Source: Patescibacteria group bacterium
Lineage (GTDB): Bacteria > Patescibacteriota > Patescibacteriia > UBA9934
Direction: 5' to 3'
DNA: 11,214 bases
Assembly: GCA_018818445.1 (NCBI GenBank)
Contig: JAHISC010000034.1
Span: 1 to 11,214 of the forward strand
The first letter of the stretch is position 1, and each line of letters begins with the position of its first letter. The notes beneath the pieces were generated by a model, which was not told the DNA's origin, ran no database searches, and saw only the letters and a list, made by a program, of their open reading frames with translations. The translations under genes were made by a program, and so were the position numbers. Positions 1-6,609 of this stretch are shown here, piece after piece.

Positions 1-2365
1 TACTATTGCATCAGGCAGTATTACCGATAGTGCTAAACCAGTACCGATCTCCGCAACTTTCTACGATGCTACTAGCGATGATGGAAAACTCGATAGCGTT
101 GTAGTTGTTTACTCAGAAGTCTTGACCGCCGCAGCAGACGTGTCTGCTGATTGGGCTATTAGCTCAGCCGCGAACTTTGCAGGCCTTGCAGAGGTTGCAG
201 CTTTATGTAACAGCGGAGGAGCCGGAACAAACCAATGTCTTTATACTTTTACTACAACAACAGTTAAAACTGATGTTGGTGACTTAACTTTGACCTATAC
301 AGCTGGTACATCAGTCACTGACGGAACAAACACGGCTGATACTATTGCCTTGAGTTCTGGTTCAACTCCAGCCTTTACCGATGCAGCTGAACCTGTGTTA
401 ACACAAGTCTTAACTACGACTTTGACCGGTAAAAATATCATTGGATTTACTTATTCCGAAATAATGTATGTAACGATTGGCGCTTCTTCGGCAACTAGAG
501 GAGATATTACTACAGCAGGTACGGTGGCTGGTTTTGGTAGTTTTGCCACCGCAGGAGATGCTACGGTAAATACAACAAAGAATAGTGTAACTGGTAACGG
601 GTCAGCGTCTTTTTATGTTTATTTAGCCAATATCAACGGTGCTATTCTTTCTCACACTAGCGATCCAGGAACAGCTCCAAGCGGCGTTTTCACCCCGGTT
701 GCTTCAGCGGAAATTGTTGATGTGAATAGTAACCAGGTGAATACGGCGGCAACTCAGACAACACTTCAAGTAACTCCTTGGGATTTAACCAATCCAGTAG
801 TTTCTACGATTACTGTTTCAGACCAGGATAATGATGGTCGCATCGATCGCGCTGTGCTGAGCTTCACCGAGGCTTCTAGCTCTATGAAGGATCTAACGTT
901 TACGAACGCCGATGCAACTTTAGGCTCGGCTTCGGCTATTGGAACCTTTACTACAGGCACAGCAAACGATAATACGATAACTTTTAACGCTACCGATGAT
1001 AGCTTGAATAGTGTAGATACATCGGTCAGTGGTGGGGATTTCATTTATTCAGCGGCTACTACTCAAATTACCGACTATGCCGGTAACTTGTTAGGTGGAG
1101 TTACTGCTGCTGGAGCAATCGATTCAGATGACGTTACCGAAACCGATGGTGCCTCTCCGATTGTGACCAGTATTACTCCAGCTTCTGCAGCAGTTGGAGT
1201 AGACAATTCGACAAATATTTCCATCACTTTTTCAGAAGCCATGGACGCCGATTTTGCCGAAGGAACTGAATTCACAGTTACTCCAGACCCAGGAGCTTTT
1301 GCGACGCCTGTTTGGACCAATAGTGATAAAACAGTGACCCTTACACACTCAAACTTCATTTGTGGCAACAACACCATGACAACAATCGAAGCTGAGGTTG
1401 TTGATGCCTCAGCCGGTGCTAACGCATTGAATACATCAGCCTCAGAAGACGGTGACTGGTCATTTGGTGTGATCGGATGTGGTTCTTCTGGTTCATCCGG
1501 CACCTCAGCCGCTAAAACTTACGAAGTTGATGTCACAGCTCCTGGCGACAACGATATCTTTGCTCCTGGAGACACGATTGAAATTAAATGGATTGCTGGA
1601 GGCACTGGTACAGTCGATTACGCTAATCTCTACTTCTCAGACGATGCCGGCGCAAATCACAGCTTAATTGCCAAGAACGTAGCTAATACAGGCAGCTATA
1701 CTTGGATTATTCCTGATGTTTACACAACTCAAGGAACAATTCGCGTTCAACTGACCGATTTAGCAGAGATTGTAGCGGAAGATTATGTTCTTGGTTATTT
1801 CACCATTGAATCGACAACAGATCATGGTGATATTGGCGATGAAATTACGGCACCAAGTACTGGCACTCAAGGTATTTCACCAGTAACTGGAGAGTTAGAG
1901 GATATCTCAGTTGTGTCAGCTGGTGATTATATTAAAAGTCCGTACTTTGACACAGTTTACTACATTGATTCAGCTATGGTGCGGCATCCGTTTATGGACC
2001 GACAAACCTACTTTACTTGGCAAGATTCGTTTGATTCGATCTCAGTGGTAACAGATGCCACTCTTATGACTCTTCAACTCGGTGCTCCAATGTTGCCAAA
2101 ACCAGGCGTAGTCTTGGTAAAAATTCAGTCAGATGCTCGAGTTTATGCTGTGGTTGATTCGGGAAACATGTTTTCACCAACTCTACGCGCCATTAACGAC
2201 GAAGCAGTTGCAGAAGCTGTTTATGGAGTTAATTGGGCCGACTACATCATAGATCTTCCAGTTACACTGTTCCCACGCTTCCAGTTTGGTGATTGGATTT
2301 ACGGCACTGGTGACATCTCAATTAACAAAAGCCTCATGAAAACTAGAGCTGAAGTAAACAGCTAA
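1..2365 (+). CDS. Large Ig-repeat surface/secreted protein, 3' portion (5' end outside window)
   Basis: The frame is open to the left edge (first whole codon at 2), so the TTG at 122 is not the true start. About 787 residues are visible. Four Ig-like units start at about 23, 377, 779 and 1142 (118-134 residues each). Their boundaries resemble one another: TDSAKPV, TDAAEPV, DLTNPVV, TDGASPIV. Units 1 and 3 carry acidic DG motifs (SDDGKLD near 74-94, DQDNDGRID near 821-847) that could bind calcium. Unit 4 with FSEAM resembles the bacterial Big_5 Ig-like family. A GCGSSGSSG linker (near 1475) leads to a beta domain at about 1520-1807 resembling the Kre9/KNH-type Ser-Thr-rich family (GDTIEIKW, GSYTWIIP). 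The last part (about 1919-2306: GDYIKSP, VYYID, TYFTW, LQLG, VYAV, YGVNWADY) is a domain I know mainly from CPR surface proteins. There is no LPXTG motif or C-terminal membrane helix. An adhesive or envelope role is inferred; any signal peptide lies outside the window. Confidence 0.85.
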   Translation, partial: TIASGSITDSAKPVPISATFYDATSDDGKLDSVVVVYSEVLTAAADVSADWAISSAANFAGLAEVAALCNSGGAGTNQCLYTFTTTTVKTDVGDLTLTYTAGTSVTDGTNTADTIALSSGSTPAFTDAAEPVLTQVLTTTLTGKNIIGFTYSEIMYVTIGASSATRGDITTAGTVAGFGSFATAGDATVNTTKNSVTGNGSASFYVYLANINGAILSHTSDPGTAPSGVFTPVASAEIVDVNSNQVNTAATQTTLQVTPWDLTNPVVSTITVSDQDNDGRIDRAVLSFTEASSSMKDLTFTNADATLGSASAIGTFTTGTANDNTITFNATDDSLNSVDTSVSGGDFIYSAATTQITDYAGNLLGGVTAAGAIDSDDVTETDGASPIVTSITPASAAVGVDNSTNISITFSEAMDADFAEGTEFTVTPDPGAFATPVWTNSDKTVTLTHSNFICGNNTMTTIEAEVVDASAGANALNTSASEDGDWSFGVIGCGSSGSSGTSAAKTYEVDVTAPGDNDIFAPGDTIEIKWIAGGTGTVDYANLYFSDDAGANHSLIAKNVANTGSYTWIIPDVYTTQGTIRVQLTDLAEIVAEDYVLGYFTIESTTDHGDIGDEITAPSTGTQGISPVTGELEDISVVSAGDYIKSPYFDTVYYIDSAMVRHPFMDRQTYFTWQDSFDSISVVTDATLMTLQLGAPMLPKPGVVLVKIQSDARVYAVVDSGNMFSPTLRAINDEAVAEAVYGVNWADYIIDLPVTLFPRFQFGDWIYGTGDISINKSLMKTRAEVNS

Positions 2366-2375
2366 TAAGTTTAAT

Positions 2376-2417
2376 AAAACCCTGTAGTGAACCTAAAAGA
2401 TTCTACTACAGGGTTTT
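2376..2417 (+). terminator. Hairpin terminator after the surface-protein gene
   Basis: A perfect 13-bp inverted repeat has arms 2376-2388 (AAAACCCTGTAGT) and 2405-2417 (ACTACAGGGTTTT) around a 16-nt loop. It begins 11 bases after the stop codon. The A/T ends of the arms give a U-tract on either strand, so it could act in both directions. Its right arm ends just before the TG of the tgt -10 box. Confidence 0.75.
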
Positions 2418-2418
2418 G

Positions 2419-2433
2419 TGATACAATAGTTTC
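2419..2433 (+). promoter_or_regulatory. Extended -10 promoter of tgt, predicted leaderless
   Basis: TG at 2419-2420, one base, then TACAAT at 2422-2427, followed by exactly six bases and ATG at 2434. If the last T is -7, +1 is the A of the start codon. No -35 match is seen near 2399-2404, which fits an extended -10 promoter. No Shine-Dalgarno sequence is present. Confidence 0.65.
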
Positions 2434-3555
2434 ATGTTTCGAGTTAAATCAAAAAACAATTTAGCCAGGCATGGACGTTTAGAAACGGCTCATGGTGCGA
2501 TTGAGACGCCGTTTTTTATGCCTATTGCCACGCGTGGCGCTGTTAAAACCATGTCTTCCGAAGATGTGCGTGATTTAGGAGCTCAAATTGTTTTATCAAA
2601 TACCTATCATTTACTTTTGAGGCCTGGTTCAGAAGGTATGAAAAAACTTGGTGGCTTGCATGAGTTTATGCATTGGGGCAAGCCAATTTTGACTGACAGT
2701 GGCGGCTATCAGGTGTTTAGTTTAGCTAAGATTAATGCCACTGATGATGACGGAGTTTCCTTTCAGTCTCACATCGACGGCACGCGTATTCGACTCACTC
2801 CAGAAGGTTCTATGGCCATGCAAGCGGCTATTGGGTCAGATATCATTATGCAGTTCGATGACGTAGCAGCAGGCGATTCGAGTCGAGAGCGCTACCAGGA
2901 AGCAATGGAGCGGTCACTTGGGTGGGCTAGGCGTTGCAAGGATAGTTATGACCAGAAGCAACAGATATTTGGTATTGTTCAAGGTGGCACTCATGAGGAT
3001 TTGCGACGACAAAGTGCAGAAGGGCTAATGGATATTGGTTTTGACGGATATGCTATAGGTGGTCTTTCTGTTGGTGAGAAACGAGAGGATGCTTTTCGAA
3101 TTACCAAGTTTTTGGGCTCTACTTTGCCTGAAGATAAGCCACGCTACTTTATGGGCGGCGGCATGCCCGAAGAAATTGTTTATTATGTTAGCGTTGGCGT
3201 GGATATGTTTGACTGTGTTTTACCAACCCGTAATGCTCGTCACGGTACTTTGTTTGTTTGGAAACAGGATCCGAAAGAAGCAGTTCGTCATGCTTTTCAG
3301 CTGGCACAAGAAGGAGCCAACGACGCCATGATCGCCGAAAATCTTTACCAGTCCATTTCTATTACCAAAGAACCATATGCTTTTGATTTATCACCGATAG
3401 ATCAATTTAGCGATGTTGTGTCATCCAAAACTTACACTAAGGCTTATTTACGTCATCTTTTCAAAACCGATGAAATGTTAGGACTGCGTTTGGCTACAAT
3501 GCAAAATTTAGGATTTTATTTACGACTAATGAAAGAACTGCGTCGCGTGATATAA
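2434..3555 (+). CDS. tgt: tRNA-guanine transglycosylase lacking the zinc site
   Basis: Exchanges G34 of GUN-anticodon tRNAs for a 7-deazaguanine base during queuosine formation, in the cytoplasm. At 373 aa it is full length, with strong similarity from MFRVKSKNNLARHGRLETAHG onward. The general acid/base Asp is D88 in TDSGGYQ, the substrate Asp is D142 in FDD, and GIVQGG and GGLSVGE line the base pocket. The nucleophile is D260 in DMFDCVLPTR. The Val in LSVGE is the bacterial (preQ1-type) residue rather than the Gly of eukaryotic enzymes. The conserved zinc site C-x-C-x2-C-x25-H is entirely replaced in register by S326, V328, S331 and Q357, although the flanks PID and KAYLRHLFKTDEMLGLRLAT are well conserved. 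The start is set by the leaderless promoter geometry. The stop codon lies inside the next gene's -10 box. Queuosine synthesis genes are not in this window. Confidence 0.95.
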   Translation: MFRVKSKNNLARHGRLETAHGAIETPFFMPIATRGAVKTMSSEDVRDLGAQIVLSNTYHLLLRPGSEGMKKLGGLHEFMHWGKPILTDSGGYQVFSLAKINATDDDGVSFQSHIDGTRIRLTPEGSMAMQAAIGSDIIMQFDDVAAGDSSRERYQEAMERSLGWARRCKDSYDQKQQIFGIVQGGTHEDLRRQSAEGLMDIGFDGYAIGGLSVGEKREDAFRITKFLGSTLPEDKPRYFMGGGMPEEIVYYVSVGVDMFDCVLPTRNARHGTLFVWKQDPKEAVRHAFQLAQEGANDAMIAENLYQSISITKEPYAFDLSPIDQFSDVVSSKTYTKAYLRHLFKTDEMLGLRLATMQNLGFYLRLMKELRRVI

Positions 3556-3562
3556 TGCGTTT
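3548..3562 (+). promoter_or_regulatory. Consensus extended -10 promoter for the membrane protein/Clp unit, predicted leaderless
   Basis: TG at 3548-3549, one base, then a perfect TATAAT at 3551-3556, six bases, and ATG at 3563. Predicted +1 is the A of ATG, the same geometry as the tgt promoter. The tgt stop TAA (3553-3555) is embedded in the -10 hexamer. No good -35 is seen. It should give the Clp unit its own transcript even though it abuts tgt. Confidence 0.7.
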
Positions 3563-3925
3563 ATGGAAAAGATTTTGGCTAGTATTCAATATTTCTTTGT
3601 TGATTTAGTTACGGATTTGGTTCGTTGGCCTTTTTGGTGGTATTCAAAAGGGCTGATTTTGGTTACTGGCTGGATTTTTCATTCAATTAGTAACTACAGC
3701 CGATCTTTAGCCCTTTGGGTGTGGATAAAAAATATCTTTGTTCCAATGTTTGGTGCTCGAGATATACAAAGCCGTTTAATTAGCTTTTTTGTCAGACTGG
3801 TACAGATTATTGCCCGATCATTTATGTTACTGATTTTTTCAATTTTGATGATCATTGCTCTCGCAGCCTATATGATTTTTCCTGTTTTTTGTGTTTATGG
3901 CTTAATCAATCAATTGATTCTGTAA
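3563..3925 (+). CDS. Small membrane protein paired with the Clp ATPase
   Basis: 120 aa. I do not recognise a named family, though I recall similar small aromatic membrane proteins beside Clp genes in CPR genomes. The N-terminal half is Trp/Tyr/Phe-rich with few charges (RWPFWWYSKG at 21-30, LWVWIKNIFVP at 51-61) and probably lies in or on the membrane. A central basic stretch follows (GARDIQSRLISFFVR, 64-78). Residues about 81-120 are continuously hydrophobic and may form one long or two short membrane helices. No cleavable signal peptide or lipobox is seen. Its stop is one base from the Clp ATG, so translation of the two is probably coupled. A role as membrane partner, adaptor or assembly factor for the ATPase is inferred from context only. 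Confidence 0.8.
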   Translation: MEKILASIQYFFVDLVTDLVRWPFWWYSKGLILVTGWIFHSISNYSRSLALWVWIKNIFVPMFGARDIQSRLISFFVRLVQIIARSFMLLIFSILMIIALAAYMIFPVFCVYGLINQLIL

Positions 3926-3926
3926 T

Positions 3927-6578
3927 ATGGATGATCAGAATGGAAAATCAATACCTCAAGGTACACCAGGAGTTTCAGTTGGAGCCAGGTTCTGGTTTTT
4001 TGAAAATAAGATCAGTGGGGGATCATTGAATGCTCGCGAAGCCAAGTTATTAGGTCAGCGTTTGATTCTTATAGCTAGTCTTCTGGTCACAGTTTTTCTT
4101 TTGGCTCTGGCAATTTTTGGTCTAGTTATTGATTACCAGGAAAATCCCTCATACTTATTCCAAATTGACACCTATTTCACAGCCAGCCCATACATGTTAG
4201 CTATGTGGTTTGGACTGTTGAGCATTTCATTTATTTTCTTTAGAGCTTTTGAAGGAAGAACGAAAAAGAAGTTCATGCCGAAAGTAAAACCAAAGGCAAC
4301 GCTCAATGTATCCTATTTACCGTCTCTCGATATCGTGGAAAAACACGGCAATATCGGCGATTTACTTTCTACAGACGCTTGGGAAACAGTCAAAGCAGCT
4401 TATGAATTAGCAGACAAGGGTGGGCATAGCCAGGTGTTACCAGTTCATTTGTTTGCCGCTTCTCTAAGTTCAACTCAAGTGCGGACTCTTTTTATGCGTC
4501 TTGGAATTGGCTTTGATGATATTAAGGATGCTCTGCGACGAAACATGAATACAATTGAAAAAGGTTCAACAGATTTTGGTACTAAAGCGCGGACAATCAT
4601 CTCTTTTGCTTTTCTTAGGGCTTTGAAAAATGATCGTCAGGCAGTCTCTTCCATAGAAATTTTCGCTGAGTGCTATGCTCAAGATGAATTTTTACAAGAG
4701 CTCCTATATTCAATCGAAATTGAAAAAGAGGAAGTAGAAAATACTATTGAATGGATTATTATCAATGATCGCTTACAAGAGCGCTACCATCAATTTCGTA
4801 GGGCTGCTGGTTTTAAGTCGACTGGTGCCATGAATAAGGCTTATACATCAGTCGAAACTCCATTCCTGGATAGAGTTAGCGAGGATTTGACTTTAGCCGC
4901 TGTACGAGGACGTTTGCCGATGCTGGTTGGTAGAGACAGAGAAGTTGAGGAATTACTTCGTTCTATAGAAGGTGGCCGGCAAAGCGTGGTTTTAGTTGGT
5001 GCACCTGGCGTAGGTAAAAAAGCTATAATTTACGGTATTGCTGAGCGAATGGCCGCTGAGCGAGTACCGGAAATTTTGCAGGATAAAAGATTGGTAAAAA
5101 TTTCAGTACCACATATCGTTAGTGCCGACGCTGGCTCGGGAGCTGAAGAAAGAATGCTTTATGCTTTGCAAGAAGTGGGAAGATCAGGAAATATTGTTTT
5201 GATTATTGAAAATATCGATCAAATGATCGGAGGTATGGCAGGTGGAGTAGATCTTTCACCGATTCTAGCTTCTGAGTTGGAAAAAGGTTATACCTTTGTG
5301 ATTGCAACTACGACGCCGCAAGGTTATACATCAGCTGTAGAACGTTCAGTACTGGCTCAACAATTTACCAAGATTCAGGTCGAAGAGCCTTCCAGAAACG
5401 AGGCAATTCATATTTTAGAGTCAAAGATCGGAGCAATTGAAAATATAAACAAGGTAATCTTCTCTTACCCGGCACTAGCAAAAATAGTCGACTTATCAGA
5501 GCGTTACATGCATGAAAATTATTTGCCAGAGAAGGCCATTCTATTAGCACAAGAGGTTGGAAATTTAGTAATGAATCGTGGCCAAGAATGGGCGAAGATA
5601 ACAGAGGATGATGTCGCAGAGCTGATTTCGCAAAAAACAAATATTCCAATGACTGATGTATCAGCTGAAGAAGGAGCAAAACTTCTAAATCTAGAAAGTA
5701 AGATGCATGAGCGTATTATTGGTCAAGAAGAGGCAGTAAAAGCTGTTTCTTCAGCTTTACGTCGAGCTCGAGTCGAATTACGCAGTGAAAAACGGCCAAT
5801 TGCAAACTTTTTATTCTTAGGCCCAACAGGTGTAGGTAAAACTGAATTGGCTAAAACTACTGCTGAAGTTTATTTTGGTAATGAAGAGTCAATGCTTCGT
5901 TTTGACATGTCCGAGTATCAAGATAAATCGTCTATTAATCGTTTGATTGGTATGCAAGGTGAAGGTGGGTTACTAACGGAAGCGGTTCGTAAAAATCCAT
6001 TCTCTCTTCTTTTACTCGATGAGTTAGAAAAAGCTGATCCAGATATTCTAAATCTATTTTTGCAAGTCATGGACGATGGCCGCCTAACCGATGGTGCCGG
6101 ACGAACTATTGATTTTACTAATGTTATTTTGATTGCTACTTCTAACGCTGGTACACAATACATCCAGGACGAGGTTGAGAAGGGAATATCGCTAGAGGTA
6201 ATTAAAGAACATTTACTGGAAGAAGAATTACGCACTATCTATCGTCCAGAATTTTTGAATCGTTTTGACGGAGTAATGGTCTTCAAACCGCTTACTCAGG
6301 AGAATGTGGAGGCTATTGCGCATTTGATGATGCAAAAAGTAGCTAAACGTTTGGAAGCTAAAGGGATTACTTTTACAGCTAATGATCAGGCAATTCGCGA
6401 GCTAGCAGAAAAAGGTTATGATCCTAAGTTTGGCGCGCGACCGTTGCGTAGGGTGATTCAAGAGAATGTAGATAATGCTGTAGCAGAATTCTTGCTCCAA
6501 GGTAAGGTTAGCCGTCGTGATACACTAGTTTTGGAGCCAGGCGGCGCTATCCGTGTCGAGAAAGCCGCTGAGTTGTAG
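3927..6578 (+). CDS. Membrane-anchored ClpA/ClpC-like AAA+ ATPase with degenerate D1
   Basis: 883 aa. Two membrane helices (about 46-68 and 89-105) precede a Clp N-domain-like helical region (about 140-285) and two AAA+ modules, so the motor should face the cytoplasm from the membrane. D2 looks active: Walker A GPTGVGKT (632-639), Walker B D698/E699 in LLLLDELEKA, sensor-1 N740, Arg finger R779 in RPEFLNRF, sensor-2 R838 in FGARPLRR. D1 is degraded: GAPGVGKKA has K365 where Thr/Ser is expected, the Walker B DE pair is E428-N429 (LIIENID), and the usual ERRF Arg-finger motif is AQQF (Q478, Q479). The coiled M-domain of ClpC/ClpB is absent; the D1 small domain runs straight into ITEDDVAELI. No clear ClpP-docking IGF/IGL loop is seen between TSNAG and RPEFLNRF. 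The family unfolds proteins for proteolysis or remodelling; which applies here is unknown. I leave the symbol blank because it is neither standard ClpC nor ClpB. Confidence 0.92.
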   Translation: MDDQNGKSIPQGTPGVSVGARFWFFENKISGGSLNAREAKLLGQRLILIASLLVTVFLLALAIFGLVIDYQENPSYLFQIDTYFTASPYMLAMWFGLLSISFIFFRAFEGRTKKKFMPKVKPKATLNVSYLPSLDIVEKHGNIGDLLSTDAWETVKAAYELADKGGHSQVLPVHLFAASLSSTQVRTLFMRLGIGFDDIKDALRRNMNTIEKGSTDFGTKARTIISFAFLRALKNDRQAVSSIEIFAECYAQDEFLQELLYSIEIEKEEVENTIEWIIINDRLQERYHQFRRAAGFKSTGAMNKAYTSVETPFLDRVSEDLTLAAVRGRLPMLVGRDREVEELLRSIEGGRQSVVLVGAPGVGKKAIIYGIAERMAAERVPEILQDKRLVKISVPHIVSADAGSGAEERMLYALQEVGRSGNIVLIIENIDQMIGGMAGGVDLSPILASELEKGYTFVIATTTPQGYTSAVERSVLAQQFTKIQVEEPSRNEAIHILESKIGAIENINKVIFSYPALAKIVDLSERYMHENYLPEKAILLAQEVGNLVMNRGQEWAKITEDDVAELISQKTNIPMTDVSAEEGAKLLNLESKMHERIIGQEEAVKAVSSALRRARVELRSEKRPIANFLFLGPTGVGKTELAKTTAEVYFGNEESMLRFDMSEYQDKSSINRLIGMQGEGGLLTEAVRKNPFSLLLLDELEKADPDILNLFLQVMDDGRLTDGAGRTIDFTNVILIATSNAGTQYIQDEVEKGISLEVIKEHLLEEELRTIYRPEFLNRFDGVMVFKPLTQENVEAIAHLMMQKVAKRLEAKGITFTANDQAIRELAEKGYDPKFGARPLRRVIQENVDNAVAEFLLQGKVSRRDTLVLEPGGAIRVEKAAEL

Positions 6579-6601
6579 TAAAGCATCATTTCGATTAAAC
6601 T
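6573..6601 (+). promoter_or_regulatory. Possible promoter for the GT4 gene
   Basis: TTGTAG at 6573-6578 and TAAACT at 6596-6601 are separated by 17 bp. The -35 overlaps the Clp stop codon (6576-6578). Predicted +1 is about 6608, two bases before the ATG at 6610, again nearly leaderless. The match is moderate and the gene could also be read through from the Clp unit. Confidence 0.4.
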
Positions 6602-6609
6602 GCTGTTGT

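Noticed and set aside
122..124. TTG as start of the large surface-protein gene
   Set aside because: The same frame is open to the left edge and residues before TTG continue the first Ig-like unit (TDSAKPV...DDGKLDSVVVVYSE), so it is internal.
821..847. Dockerin or EF-hand domain in the surface protein
   Set aside because: A single DxDxDG-like loop per unit inside a beta-rich Ig-type repeat, with no paired helical dockerin pattern.
1075..1503. Minus-strand reading frame inside the surface-protein gene
   Set aside because: Low-complexity Ser/Ala/Val translation antisense to a clear repeat protein; no promoter or family match.
3391..3504. Frameshift or sequencing error explaining the missing Cys and His in tgt
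   Set aside because: Conserved residues before, between and after the four positions stay in one frame with exact C-x-C-x2-C-x25-H spacing.
5365..6235. Minus-strand reading frames under the Clp D2 region
   Set aside because: They are antisense to highly conserved AAA+ motifs and have no plausible protein character.
6553..6609. GTG start of the GT4 gene overlapping the Clp C-terminus
   Set aside because: It adds a Cys/Ser-rich segment unlike the family's N-terminus. ATG 6610 starts right before the first membrane helix and fits a promoter at 6573-6601.
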